The notes under the pieces are model-generated. The model saw only the letters and a list, made by a program, of their open reading frames with translations. It did no database searches and was not told the DNA's origin. Positions 53,260-62,514 of a DNA stretch of 64,000 nucleotides are shown piece after piece. This DNA comes from Bradyrhizobium hereditatis (GTDB lineage: Bacteria > Pseudomonadota > Alphaproteobacteria > Rhizobiales > Xanthobacteraceae). The stretch is taken from assembly GCF_020329435.1 (NCBI RefSeq), contig NZ_JAGKJK010000022.1:1-64000 (forward strand), given 5' to 3'. Each line of letters opens with the position of its first letter. Within the stretch, counting starts at the first letter, position 1. The translations under genes were made by a program, and so were the position numbers.

Positions 53260-53398
53260 CCTCATCCTGAGGAGCGGCGTGAGCCGCGTCTCGAAGGATG
53301 AATGGCACCAGCCGGGGCCACATGGTTCGAGACGGCGCGGAGCCTGTCATCGGGCCGCGCTTCGCGCGGACCCGTTGGCGCCTCCTCAGCATGAGGGT
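53260..53398. repeat. Dispersed palindromic repeat, family A, copy 2
   Basis: The blocks CCTCATCCTGAGGAGCGGCG, GCGTCTCGAAGGATGA, CATGGTTCGAGACGGCGC and CGCCTCCTCAGCATGAGGGT recur from 1491-1595 in order. This copy has an extra central segment with GGGCCGCGCTTCGCGCGGACCC, itself palindromic. It sits just past the end of the SDR gene on the minus strand. Confidence 0.8.
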
Positions 53399-53414
53399 TT
53401 GAAGTCGTCCGCGT

Positions 53415-54215
53415 CTATCCCCGCCGCACGCTGGCGCCGCCATCGACCGGCAGCGTCACGCCGGTAATAAAACTCGCTTCATCCGATGCAAGGAACAGCG
53501 CGGCGTTGGCGACGTCCCAGCCGGTGCCCATCTTCTGCCGCAGCGGAACCTTTGCGTCGCGTTCGGCCTCGACTTCGGCGCGGCTCTTCCGCCATTCGCG
53601 GGCGCGGGTGTCGACCGCCATCGGCGTGTTCATCAGGCCGGGCAGGATGACGTTGGCGCGGATCCCGTACTGCGCGTTCTGATAGGCGAGCTGTTCGGTG
53701 AAGGCGATCATCGCCGACTTGGTCGCCTTGTATGCCACATACGGATAGGTGGTGATCGCGGCCATCGAGGAGATGTTGATGATCGCGCCGCTCTTCTGCG
53801 CCCGCATGATCGGGATCACGTGCTTCGCTGCCCAGACGCAGCTCTTCAGATTGACCGCGACGCAGCGGTCGAACGCTTCCTCCGAGATCTCGAGCAGTTC
53901 GGCATCGCCGCCGGACAGGCTGACGCCGACATTATTGTGTAGGATGTCGATGCGGCTCCAGCGCGCCTGAGCATCCGTCACCATCGCCTTGATCTCACTC
54001 TGTTTGGTGACGTCGGCCTTGAACGCCGCCGCGGTGCCGCCGTTCGCGGCGATCATGTCGACAGTTTCCTGGGCCGAAGCCAGATTGTAATCGACGCACA
54101 GGACCCTGGCGCCCTCGCGCGCGAAGGTCAGCGCGGTGGCGCGGCCGTTGCCGATGCCTTCGCCCGGGCTCTGGCCGGCGCCGACGATGATGGCGACACG
54201 ATCTTTCAGGCGCAT
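53415..54215 (-). CDS. SDR family oxidoreductase (catalytically complete)
   Basis: The classical SDR layout is intact: an extended glycine motif VGAGQSPGEGIGNGRATALTFAREGARV, NNVG, Ser in NISSMAA, and YKATK as the catalytic Tyr-Lys. C-terminal ITGVTLPVDGGASVRRG is typical. The insertion in the glycine loop (GQSPGEGIGNG) is seen in FabG-like members acting on CoA esters or terpenoid alcohols. It is followed downstream only by repeat A, and preceded on the same strand by the MaoC-like gene (81-base gap), so the two may be co-transcribed. Confidence 0.9.
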   Translation of the reverse strand: MRLKDRVAIIVGAGQSPGEGIGNGRATALTFAREGARVLCVDYNLASAQETVDMIAANGGTAAAFKADVTKQSEIKAMVTDAQARWSRIDILHNNVGVSLSGGDAELLEISEEAFDRCVAVNLKSCVWAAKHVIPIMRAQKSGAIINISSMAAITTYPYVAYKATKSAMIAFTEQLAYQNAQYGIRANVILPGLMNTPMAVDTRAREWRKSRAEVEAERDAKVPLRQKMGTGWDVANAALFLASDEASFITGVTLPVDGGASVRRG

Positions 54216-54296
54216 CTCATTCCACTCCCGGAAGCGGGTACTGCTTCAGTACCTCTTTTGTTAATGTCGTTGGTGGCGATAGCGGATGAGCCTCAC

Positions 54297-55238
54297 CTAA
54301 CCATAGAGCGCTTTATGCTCCTGCTCATAGTTCGCGTAGGATTCCTTGATGCTCGCCATGTTGAGCAGCATGGTCGCAACCGGTTTGTCATCGGCTCCGA
54401 ACACGGTCGTGCGCATCCAGACGCTTTCGGTACGGCGGCTACCGCTCAGCGCAACGACTTCGCGCTCAGTGGCATAGCTCTCGCCGACGAATAGCGGCCC
54501 GCGCAGCAAGCGGATTTCCTGATCCGCGAACAGCCCGACCGCGGGCCCGCGAACCGGCAGCTTGTCCTCGCGGGCGCGATACTGGAACAGCACGCTCAGC
54601 ATTTCGAACGGGATGATCGCCCGACCCCAGGGATTGAGCTCCTGCGAATAGTAGGCCGAAGGCTCGGTGATGACCTTCAGCTTGTCCGCCAGCGAAAACG
54701 GATAGAGATCGCCCATGTGCTGGTCGAAGCCCATCTTCACCGCCTGCCGCGGTGTTTTCATGCCGACCTTGAGATCGGCGAGAATGACGGGATCAGCGAG
54801 CGGCTTGAGTTCGCCGAGCCGCCGGGAAAGCGCAGTTTCCGTTACATCGCCGATCGACGCGGTGCCGCGCAGGATCTCGGTGCCGTCGCGCTTGGTCATG
54901 CCGATCGCGCAAATGGTCTGTCCCGGCTTGGGCTTTTCGATAAAGGCTTGGACTTCCTCGCCCTCGAAGGCGGGGTTGCGGTAGTGGGCGGAGAGGCATC
55001 CGGTTTCGAACCAGGCCTGGCCCCAGATGCGTTCGCACAGCGGCGCGAACTGGCTGAAATGCGTCGGACCTTCGATGGTGCCGCCTTGAAACCCGAGTTT
55101 CTGCGCGGTCGCATCGTCGTGGATCGAGGCATGGGAGTCGTAGACCTGCGCTTGCAGCATCTGCCTTGGGCTTCGCCATGGCCCAACGAGCAGATTGTCG
55201 CGCTCCAATATCTCGGTCCTGAACGCCGGTTCGGTCAT
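54297..55238 (-). CDS. MaoC-like double-hotdog dehydratase/hydratase
   Basis: The 313-aa protein has two tandem hotdog-like halves. The first (DATAQKLGFQGGTIEGPTHFSQF) carries the GF-x-G-G-x-I-x-G-x-x-x-x turn of R-specific hydratases, without a clear D/H catalytic pair; the second starts near 170 (DLYPFSLADKLKVITEPSAYY) and includes RLLRGPLFVGESYATEREV and WMRTTVF. GGGAGACAC precedes ATG 55238. It is divergent from the indolepyruvate oxidoreductase gene, sharing a ~200-base promoter region. Substrate is probably an enoyl-CoA or hydroxyacyl-CoA. Confidence 0.75.
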   Translation of the reverse strand: MTEPAFRTEILERDNLLVGPWRSPRQMLQAQVYDSHASIHDDATAQKLGFQGGTIEGPTHFSQFAPLCERIWGQAWFETGCLSAHYRNPAFEGEEVQAFIEKPKPGQTICAIGMTKRDGTEILRGTASIGDVTETALSRRLGELKPLADPVILADLKVGMKTPRQAVKMGFDQHMGDLYPFSLADKLKVITEPSAYYSQELNPWGRAIIPFEMLSVLFQYRAREDKLPVRGPAVGLFADQEIRLLRGPLFVGESYATEREVVALSGSRRTESVWMRTTVFGADDKPVATMLLNMASIKESYANYEQEHKALYG

Positions 55239-55439
55239 CCCTTGTGTCTCCCTTTGCCTCCAAGCGTTTCAAAGAAGGCAGGTTTCGGCAAGAGGCAGGG
55301 GCGATCCACAAGCAGGCGAGATATGCCTTAAGGCCATGAATTCACGCTGGGCACGCATAGCAAAATCGGTGCATGCTGTTCGCAATTAGACCGGTTCAAA
55401 TCACCGGCAGAACAGAAAAGCGCGACGGGGAGCGGACGA

Positions 55440-58400
55440 ATGGCGTTGATGGAAGTGGGTCTGGACGACAAGTACCGTCTGGACGCGAAGCGGATTTTTC
55501 TGTCCGGCACGCAAGCACTGGTCCGGTTGCCCATGTTGCAGCGCGAACGCGACCGCGCGCAGGGCCTGAACACTGCCGGTTTCATCTCCGGATACCGCGG
55601 CTCGCCGCTTGGCATGTATGACCACGCGCTGTGGCGTGCGAAATCCTTTCTCAAGCAGCACGACATCGAATTCTCTCCGGGCCTGAATGAGGATCTGGCG
55701 GCAACGGCCGTGTGGGGCAGCCAGCAAGTCGGCATGTTCCCCGGCGCCAAGGTCGATGGCGTGTTCGGCATCTGGTACGGCAAAGGGCCTGGTGTCGATC
55801 GCTCCGTCGATGCGCTCAAGCATGCCAACTCGGCCGGCACCTCGCGCAATGGCGGCGTGATTGCGCTCGCCGGCGACGACCATGGCTGCCAGTCCTCGAC
55901 GCTGGCGCATCAGAGCGAGCAGGTGTTCGCCGCGGCGCTGATGCCGGTCGTCAATCCGGCAACCCTGCAGGACTATCTCGATCTAGGCATCCTCGGCTTT
56001 GCGCTGTCGCGCTATTCCGGCTGCTGGGTCGGCTTCAAGGCGATTTCGGAGACGGTGGAAAGCTCGGCTTCGATCGTCAGCGATCCCGATCGCATCAGGA
56101 TCATCACGCCAGACGATTTCGAGATGCCGCCGGGCGGGCTCTCCATCCGCTGGCCGGACGCGCCGATGGAGCAGGAGCGGCGGCTGCACGGGCCGAAGAT
56201 GCAGGCGGTCGCGGCGTTCGCCCGCGCCAACCGCTTCGACCGCATCGTGTTGGATTCCAAGCCGGCACGGCTCGGCATAATGGCGACCGGCAAGGCCTAT
56301 CTCGATCTGCGCCAGGCGCTGGCCGATCTCGGCATTACCGATGCCGAGGCGCAGGCGCTGGGGCTGCGCATCTACAAGGTCGCGCTGACCTGGCCGCTGG
56401 AAGAGGCAGGCGCGAGAGCGTTCGCGGAAGGCTTACAGGACGTGCTTGTCGTCGAGGAGAAGCGCGGCTTCATCGAGGATCAGCTCGTACGCATCCTCTA
56501 CAACATGGATGCCTCAAGGCGGCCTTCGGTGGTCGGCAAGCGCGACGAGACCGGCGCGCCGCTGCTGCCGAGCGAAGGCGAATTGACGCCCACCATGGTC
56601 GCCGCTGCCGTCGTTGCGCGTTTGCGTAAGCTTGGCCATCGCAGCCCCGCGCTGGAGCAGCGTCTCGCAAAACTCGAAGCCTTCGACCGGCCGGCGGAAG
56701 GCATCGGCGCGGCCAAGCTGCAGCGCACGCCGTATTTCTGCTCGGGCTGTCCGCACAACACCTCGACCAAGATTCCCGAAGGCAGCCGCGCGATGGCCGG
56801 CATCGGCTGTCACGGCATGGCGCTATCAGTGCCGAACCGTCGCACGCAGACGATCTCGCATATGGGCGCGGAGGGCGTGAGCTGGATCGGGCAGGCGCCG
56901 TTCACCAGCGAACCGCACGTGTTCCAGAATCTCGGCGACGGCACCTACACCCATTCGGGCCTGCTGGCGATCCGCGCGGCGGCGGCGGCTGGCGTCAGCA
57001 TCACCTACAAGATCCTCTACAACGACGCGGTGGCGATGACCGGCGGTCAGCCGGCCGAGGGCGGCCTCACGGTGTCGCAGATTGCGCATCAGGTCGCGGC
57101 GGAAGGCGCCAAGCGCCTCGCCATTGTTTCCGACGATCCCGACAAATACCCGGCGAATTATTTCCCCCCACGGGCGACCATCCATCACCGCCGCGAGCTC
57201 GACGCGGTGCAGAGGCAGCTACGCGAGGTCAAAGGTCTCACGGTGCTGATCTACGATCAGACCTGCGCGGCGGAAAAGCGCCGTCGCCGCAAGCGCGGGC
57301 TCTATCCCGATCCGCCGAAGCGCATCTTTATCAACGAGCGCGTCTGCGAGGGCTGCGGCGACTGCTCGCAGGTCTCGAACTGCGTCTCTGTGCAGCCGCT
57401 GGAAACCGAGTTCGGCCGCAAGCGGCGGATCGACCAGTCGAACTGCAACAAGGACTTTTCCTGCATCGAGGGCTTTTGCCCAAGCTTTGTCACCGTGCAC
57501 GGCGGCAGGCTCCGCAAGGCCGACCGCGCCGCCGCCGATCCGTCGGCGCTGTTTGCCGACCTGCCGACCCCGGTCACACCGGCGCTCGACGGCGCCTACA
57601 ACATCCTCATCACCGGCATCGGCGGCACCGGCGTCATTACCATCGGCGCGCTGCTCGGCATGGCCGCCCATGTCGACGGCAAGGCGTGCACGACGCTCGA
57701 CTTCACCGGACTGTCGCAGAAGAACGGCGCGGTCATGAGCCATGTCCGCATCGCGCCTGCTGCCGACGATCTCTCGACCGTGCGCATCGCGCCAGGCGGC
57801 GCCAATCTCATCCTCGGCTGCGATATCGTGGTCGCCACCAGCATTCCGGCGCTGAGCCGGGCTGAGCGCGGCCTGACGCGGGCGATCGTCAATGCCGACC
57901 TGTTGCCGACCGCGAGCTTCGTCATCAATCCCGACATCGATTTCGAGGCTGATACGATGCGGGATTCGCTCAACGAAGCCGTAAGTGCCTCCGATCTCGA
58001 TATCCTCGATGCGACGGGGCTTGCCACCGCGCTGATGGGCGACAGCATCGCCACCAACGCCTTCATGCTCGGCTTCGCGTTCCAGCGCGGCGCGATCCCG
58101 CTGTCGCTGGAGGCGATCATGAAGGCGATCGATCTCAACGGCGCGGCCATCGAGATGAACAAACTCGCGTTTTCCTGGGGCCGGCTCGCGGCCCACGACC
58201 TGCAGCGCGTCGTCAGCGCGGCGCGCTTTAAGAGTTCTGGCGCGGCGCCAACCAAGCGGACGCTCGATGAGAGCATCGCCTTCCGCGCCAAATTCCTGGC
58301 CGACTACCAGGACGAGGCCTATTCCAAGCGCTACCTCACTGAGGTCGAGCGCGTCCGTGCGGCGGAAGCCAAGGCTGCGCCGGGCTCGCATGAATTGACC

Positions 58401-58913
58401 GAGGCCTTCGCTAAGGGCCTGTTCAAGCTGATGGCCTATAAGGATGAATATGAAGTCGCCCGGCTTTATTCCGACGGCGAGTTCGCGAGGGCGCTGAGAG
58501 AACAGTTTGACGGTCAGCCTGGCGTGAAGGTCAGCCTGGCGCCGCCCCTGCTGGCGAGGCGCGACGAGGTAACGGGGCATTTACAGAAGCGCGAGTTCGG
58601 TCCCTGGATCTTCCGCGCCTTCGATATCCTGACGCGCTTCAAGTTCCTGCGCGGCACCGCCTTCGACCCGTTCGGCTATACGGCCGAGCGGCGGATGGAG
58701 CGGGCGCTGGCGAGCGAATATTCCGCGATGATCTTCCGCCAGCTCGACAGGGCGAAGGCGCATGACTGGCTGCGCCTGGTCGCGCTGGCGAAATCCGCGG
58801 AACTCGTTCGCGGCTATGGCCACATAAAAGAAGCTAATGTCGCGAAATACCGCGCCGAATGTGCGCGGCTGGAAGCGGCGATCGGCCAGCCGGTGGCGCA
58901 GGCCGCCGAGTAG
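55440..58913 (+). CDS. Indolepyruvate:ferredoxin oxidoreductase family protein, fused alpha-beta(-gamma) form
   Basis: This 1157-aa enzyme oxidatively decarboxylates aryl-2-keto acids such as indolepyruvate to acyl-CoA with ferredoxin as acceptor. It starts with an IorA-like part (FLSGTQALVRLPMLQRERDRAQGLNTAGFISGYRGSPLG; VVEEKRGFIEDQL), then the ThDP-binding part (GIGCHGMALS and YNDAVAMTGGQP), a Cys-rich 4Fe-4S segment (C636, C639, C642, C648 in ERVCEGCGDCSQVSNC and further Cys to ~681), and an IorB-like gamma domain beginning near 726 (GIGGTGVITIGALLG). The end continues with a helical C-terminal part. This fused form is typical of alpha- and betaproteobacteria. GGGAG precedes the ATG. Confidence 0.93.
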   Translation: MALMEVGLDDKYRLDAKRIFLSGTQALVRLPMLQRERDRAQGLNTAGFISGYRGSPLGMYDHALWRAKSFLKQHDIEFSPGLNEDLAATAVWGSQQVGMFPGAKVDGVFGIWYGKGPGVDRSVDALKHANSAGTSRNGGVIALAGDDHGCQSSTLAHQSEQVFAAALMPVVNPATLQDYLDLGILGFALSRYSGCWVGFKAISETVESSASIVSDPDRIRIITPDDFEMPPGGLSIRWPDAPMEQERRLHGPKMQAVAAFARANRFDRIVLDSKPARLGIMATGKAYLDLRQALADLGITDAEAQALGLRIYKVALTWPLEEAGARAFAEGLQDVLVVEEKRGFIEDQLVRILYNMDASRRPSVVGKRDETGAPLLPSEGELTPTMVAAAVVARLRKLGHRSPALEQRLAKLEAFDRPAEGIGAAKLQRTPYFCSGCPHNTSTKIPEGSRAMAGIGCHGMALSVPNRRTQTISHMGAEGVSWIGQAPFTSEPHVFQNLGDGTYTHSGLLAIRAAAAAGVSITYKILYNDAVAMTGGQPAEGGLTVSQIAHQVAAEGAKRLAIVSDDPDKYPANYFPPRATIHHRRELDAVQRQLREVKGLTVLIYDQTCAAEKRRRRKRGLYPDPPKRIFINERVCEGCGDCSQVSNCVSVQPLETEFGRKRRIDQSNCNKDFSCIEGFCPSFVTVHGGRLRKADRAAADPSALFADLPTPVTPALDGAYNILITGIGGTGVITIGALLGMAAHVDGKACTTLDFTGLSQKNGAVMSHVRIAPAADDLSTVRIAPGGANLILGCDIVVATSIPALSRAERGLTRAIVNADLLPTASFVINPDIDFEADTMRDSLNEAVSASDLDILDATGLATALMGDSIATNAFMLGFAFQRGAIPLSLEAIMKAIDLNGAAIEMNKLAFSWGRLAAHDLQRVVSAARFKSSGAAPTKRTLDESIAFRAKFLADYQDEAYSKRYLTEVERVRAAEAKAAPGSHELTEAFAKGLFKLMAYKDEYEVARLYSDGEFARALREQFDGQPGVKVSLAPPLLARRDEVTGHLQKREFGPWIFRAFDILTRFKFLRGTAFDPFGYTAERRMERALASEYSAMIFRQLDRAKAHDWLRLVALAKSAELVRGYGHIKEANVAKYRAECARLEAAIGQPVAQAAE

Positions 58914-59055
58914 GGTTGTTCATCCGGCGCGTGAACTTTTTTCCGGCCGAGATCACGCACCGGCAACCCTGAGCGTGGAACCCGCTGGAATTGTGCTGGC
59001 GGCTTCCTAGATGACGGCTGTTCTTCAGTTTTTGGTTGATTTCAGGAGGCCAGCA

Positions 59056-59490
59056 ATGGTCCTGAAAAGCGCTGTTGCAGCGGCACTTTGCGCGGGGCTC
59101 CTGATGTCGGGTAGCGCCGCGCTGGCTGACGAGTATCGTGCAGGTGAGCTGTTCAGCCTTGATCCTTCCAGTGCTCTGCTCTCGCCGAAGCGGCTCGGTC
59201 CGGAGACGCATTTCACCCCTGTCAGGATCGAGGCGAGAACCGACCGCAAGCCGGTGAAGACTGAGCGCGTGGTTGCGCCCAAGACTACTGAGCGCAAGGC
59301 TCGCGTTGTGCAGGAACGTGTGGAGAAGCCACGCAGTGTGGAGAAGCCACGCACCGTGGAGAAGCCGCGTGCTGCGGCCCGCGCCAAACTGGCCCGTCGT
59401 CACTCTAATCCGCTCGACGCGCAGGCGCGCGACACGCGGATCCAGACCTGGCCGTGCAACTCCGGCGGCATCTGCGACTGGCAGCAGTAA
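59056..59490 (+). CDS. Secreted basic protein with VEKPR repeats
   Basis: Start 59056 follows AGGAGG; upstream ATG 59011 is less likely. A Sec signal (MVLKSAVAAALCAGLLMSGSAALA) is followed by a mature part with EYRAGELFSLDPSSALLSPKRLGP, then a strongly basic stretch of repeats (VQERVEKPRSVEKPRTVEKPR) and the end RIQTWPCNSGGICDWQQ, which contains two Cys. The arrangement, a positively charged repeat arm with a small Cys-bearing tail, suggests binding to acidic cell-envelope material. No homologue is recognised. An inverted repeat follows the stop. Confidence 0.75.
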   Translation: MVLKSAVAAALCAGLLMSGSAALADEYRAGELFSLDPSSALLSPKRLGPETHFTPVRIEARTDRKPVKTERVVAPKTTERKARVVQERVEKPRSVEKPRTVEKPRAAARAKLARRHSNPLDAQARDTRIQTWPCNSGGICDWQQ

Positions 59491-59496
59491 AGAACC

Positions 59497-59585
59497 GTAG
59501 GGTGGGTTAGCCGAAGGCGTAACCCACCAAGATGTTTCCACGAGGATATCAAAGTGGTGGGTTACGCTTCGCTAACCCACCCTAC
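59497..59585. repeat. Long inverted repeat after the VEKPR-repeat gene
   Basis: The left arm begins GTAGGGTGGGTTAG (59497) and includes CGTAACCCACCA; the right arm TGGTGGGTTACG...CTAACCCACCCTAC ends at 59585. The arms are about 33 bases with only two or three mismatches, and the spacer is about 23 bases. The hairpin would form in DNA or RNA; this ggtgggtta repeat occurs widely between genes in many bacteria. It may end transcription of the upstream gene. Confidence 0.85.
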
Positions 59586-59674
59586 AGTTCACGTCATCCA
59601 CCTGTCGTAAAACCTTCGGCCAGCATTCAAATTGCTCGGGCACACCTTCGTCGTGATTCGACGAGGGTGCTTCG

Positions 59675-61255
59675 ATGCCGATTGCGATTCGCGCCGGGCA
59701 AAGCCTGAACCGGCGTCAATGGTTGGTCCGCTCTGCCGCAACATGTGCCGTCGCCGGTCTCGGCAGCATCACGAGACCCTACCTCAGCCGCGCCGCGGAT
59801 CGGCCGCTCATCACGAGCGGCATTCAATCGGGCGATGTTTCGGCCAACTCTGCGGTGATCTGGGCACGCGCCGACCGCGCCGCCCGGATGCAGGTCGAGT
59901 GTTCGACGGTCGAGAATTTCAAGAGCATCGTTGGAAAGGCTAGCGCCAACGCACTGCCGGACAGCGACTTTACGTCAAAGGTGCTGATCGAGGGCCTGCC
60001 ACCGGGGCAGGACATCTTCTATCGCGTGCGGTTTGAAGACATTGACGGGCAGGGGTTCGCTGGCGAGACGCAGGTCGGGCACTTCCGCACCGCGCCCGTG
60101 ACGCGAAGCTCGGTCTCGTTTGCCTGGTCGGGCGATACGACGGGGCAGGGCTGGGGCATCGACGAAAGTCGTGGCGGCATGCGGACTTACCGCACCATGC
60201 TCGACAACCGTCCGGACTTCTTCATCCACTCTGGTGACCACATTTATGCGGACTGCCCGGTGGAGCGGGAGTTGAAGCTGCCCGATGGCGGGATCTGGCG
60301 AAACATCGTCACCGAAGAAAAGTCCGTCGTCGCGCAGACCCTCGCGCAATTCCGCGGCAACTACAAATACAACTGGCTCGACCAGAATTTTCGCGCCTTC
60401 CACGCTGCCGTCCCGCTGTTCGCGCAATGGGACGATCACGAGGTTACCAACGACTGGGCGCCGACCGGCACGGCCGACGAGGCCGGCTATGCCGAGGACG
60501 GCTCTTCGCTCCTGGTGGCCCGGGCGCGCCGCGCATTCCACGAGTTCATGCCGATGCGCGCGGTGCCGGCGCAGGAGGATGGCCGCATCTACCGCAAGAT
60601 CGCCTACGGCCCGCTGCTCGACGTGTTCATGATCGATATGCGCAGCTACCGCGATTCCACCTTCAACAAGGGCGACGACCAGGGCGAGGCCTGCGTCCTC
60701 GGCGCGACGCAACTGGCCTGGCTGAAACGCGAACTGGTCGCATCCGACGCCACCTGGAAGGTGATCGCCGCCGACATGCCGATTGGCTTGATCAGCGAGG
60801 ACGCCATCGCCCTCGGCGACGGCCCGCCTGAACGGCGCGAGCACGAGATTGCCAACTTGCTGTCGTTCATGAAGCGGGCCGGCATCCGCAATATTGTGTG
60901 GCTGACCGCGGACATGCACTACACTGCTGCGCACCATTACGACCCGAACCGCGCCGTCTTTCAGGATTTCGAGCCGTTCTGGGAATTCGTCTCCGGCCCG
61001 CTGCATGCCGGCACCTGGGCGCCGGCGCCGCTCGACAATACGTTCGGGCCGAAAGCGATGTTCCAGAAAGGCTGCAGCGGCGAGAATCTCGCCCCCTGCT
61101 ACGGTATGCAGTTCTTCGGCCGCGTCGACATCGACGGCAAGACCGAAGTGATGACGGTGACTCTGAAGGATGTCGACAACCGCGACCTCTGGTCGGTCGA
61201 CATCGAGCCGCGCCCGGATGCCCGGCCCGGCCAGATCATGGCGCAGCACATCTGA
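59675..61255 (+). CDS. Alkaline phosphatase D family protein (PhoD-like), Tat-exported
   Basis: The signal has twin Arg (LNRRQWLVRSAATCAVAG). The N-terminal PhoD domain (~45-145) begins ITSGIQSGDVSANSAVIWARADRAARM. The catalytic metallophosphatase part shows WSGDTTGQGWG, FIHSGDHIYADCPVERE, AQWDDHEVTNDWAPTG, MIDMRSYRD and TADMHYTAAHHYDP, which match the Fe/Ca-binding PhoD motifs. It should hydrolyse phosphodiesters and monoesters in the periplasm and is usually induced by phosphate shortage; no Pho box could be checked. GAGGG precedes the ATG. Length 526 aa is normal. Confidence 0.9.
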   Translation: MPIAIRAGQSLNRRQWLVRSAATCAVAGLGSITRPYLSRAADRPLITSGIQSGDVSANSAVIWARADRAARMQVECSTVENFKSIVGKASANALPDSDFTSKVLIEGLPPGQDIFYRVRFEDIDGQGFAGETQVGHFRTAPVTRSSVSFAWSGDTTGQGWGIDESRGGMRTYRTMLDNRPDFFIHSGDHIYADCPVERELKLPDGGIWRNIVTEEKSVVAQTLAQFRGNYKYNWLDQNFRAFHAAVPLFAQWDDHEVTNDWAPTGTADEAGYAEDGSSLLVARARRAFHEFMPMRAVPAQEDGRIYRKIAYGPLLDVFMIDMRSYRDSTFNKGDDQGEACVLGATQLAWLKRELVASDATWKVIAADMPIGLISEDAIALGDGPPERREHEIANLLSFMKRAGIRNIVWLTADMHYTAAHHYDPNRAVFQDFEPFWEFVSGPLHAGTWAPAPLDNTFGPKAMFQKGCSGENLAPCYGMQFFGRVDIDGKTEVMTVTLKDVDNRDLWSVDIEPRPDARPGQIMAQHI

Positions 61256-61447
61256 CACCTTCGATCGAAAGACCGCCGGCGCAGAATCTCCGGCGAACCT
61301 TCCATGCTCGCGCCTCACAGTTTGGATAGGCTTCGCGGCCTTGCCGAGAGGTGTCGGCAAAAACAGCCTCAAGTTGCGTATTGTTCTTGAAGGAGGCGGT
61401 CCGGTGGCGCACAATTCGCCTGTCCCTTCCGACCGGAGCACCGGGCA

Positions 61448-62485
61448 ATGGCTGGCGAGAGCAAGGTAATGAGTGCCGATCCGCTCCGCGTGGCCTGCAT
61501 CGGGATGGGATGGTGGTCAGACGTCCTGGCCGATGCCATTCGGCGCTCGGGCAAGCTCGAGATCCGCAGCTGCTACAGCCGCTCCGATGAAAAGCGCAAA
61601 AATTTCGCAGCAAAATATCGCTGCCGTCCGGCCGCGAGCTTCGAGGCGATACTGGCCGATGCCGAGATCGAGGCAATCATCAACACGACGCCGAACGATG
61701 TGCATCTGGCGACAACCTGTGCTGCCGCGGCCGCGGGCAAGCACGTCTTTCTCGACAAGCCGATCGCCAACACCGTCTCGGACGGCCGCGCCATTACCGA
61801 GGCCTGCCGCAAGGCCGGCGTGATCCTCGCGCTCGGCTACCAGCGGCGGCGCGAGAGCCATTTCCGACATATCAGGCAGCAGATCGACGCCGGCCGGTTC
61901 GGCAAGCTCGTCAACGCCGAGGCGAACATCAGCCGCGATCGTCTCGGCAAGATCGATCTCACATCCTGGCGCTACCAGGCCGCGGGCATGCCGGGCGGCG
62001 TGATGCTGCAGATCGGCATCCACTATATCGACGTGCTCGCCTACCTGATCGGGCCGATCCATGCGGTGCGCGCGCAGTCGGTCCAGCTGGTCTTGCCCGG
62101 CGATAATCCAGATGTCGCGAGCCTGATCTTGCAGCATGAGAACGGCGCGCTGTCGACGCTGAACGCAAGCTACGCCTCGGCGTCCGAGTACTACCTGATG
62201 AATGTCTACGGCAAGGACATGACGGCGTTCTACGATCTGCACAATGGGCTGCGGCTGCTCAAACGCGGCGAAAGCCGGCCCGAAGCGGTGCCCTGCACAA
62301 GCAACGATACGCTGGTCGAACAGCTTGAGGAGTTCGCCGAGGCGGCGCGCGGGCAGGGCCAGCACGAAGTCGGCGGCGAGGAGGCGACGCGATCGCTCGC
62401 GGTGGTGCGCGCCGGCATTCTCTCGGCCCGCGCGGGACGTTCGGTCGAGGTTGCGGAAATATTGAACGGCGACGGAAGTTTGTAG
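61448..62485 (+). CDS. Gfo/Idh/MocA family oxidoreductase
   Basis: The N-terminal Rossmann domain (residues 10-130) has VACIGMGWWSDVLADAI, INTTPNDVHLATTCAAAAAGKHVFLDKPIANTV with DKP at the usual EKP site, and ALGYQRRRES. The C-terminal domain (~130-340) contains WRYQAAGMPGGVMLQIGIHYIDVLAYLIGP with the conserved catalytic-type His/Asp, and HENGALSTLNASYAS. It probably oxidises or reduces a sugar or cyclitol-like substrate. Either ATG 61448 or ATG 61469 could be the start. It is followed closely by a binding-protein gene (29 bases), so the two may be one operon. Confidence 0.9.
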   Translation: MAGESKVMSADPLRVACIGMGWWSDVLADAIRRSGKLEIRSCYSRSDEKRKNFAAKYRCRPAASFEAILADAEIEAIINTTPNDVHLATTCAAAAAGKHVFLDKPIANTVSDGRAITEACRKAGVILALGYQRRRESHFRHIRQQIDAGRFGKLVNAEANISRDRLGKIDLTSWRYQAAGMPGGVMLQIGIHYIDVLAYLIGPIHAVRAQSVQLVLPGDNPDVASLILQHENGALSTLNASYASASEYYLMNVYGKDMTAFYDLHNGLRLLKRGESRPEAVPCTSNDTLVEQLEEFAEAARGQGQHEVGGEEATRSLAVVRAGILSARAGRSVEVAEILNGDGSL

Positions 62486-62514
62486 TCGTGCGGCAGCATG
62501 GACAGGAGCGCGCT

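Noticed and set aside
57219..58580. A 453-codon minus-strand open frame
   Set aside because: Antisense to the indolepyruvate oxidoreductase; composition Arg/Asp/Gly-rich, typical of a shadow frame.
59975..61441. A 488-codon minus-strand open frame
   Set aside because: Antisense to the PhoD-like gene, whose catalytic motifs lie in the plus frame.
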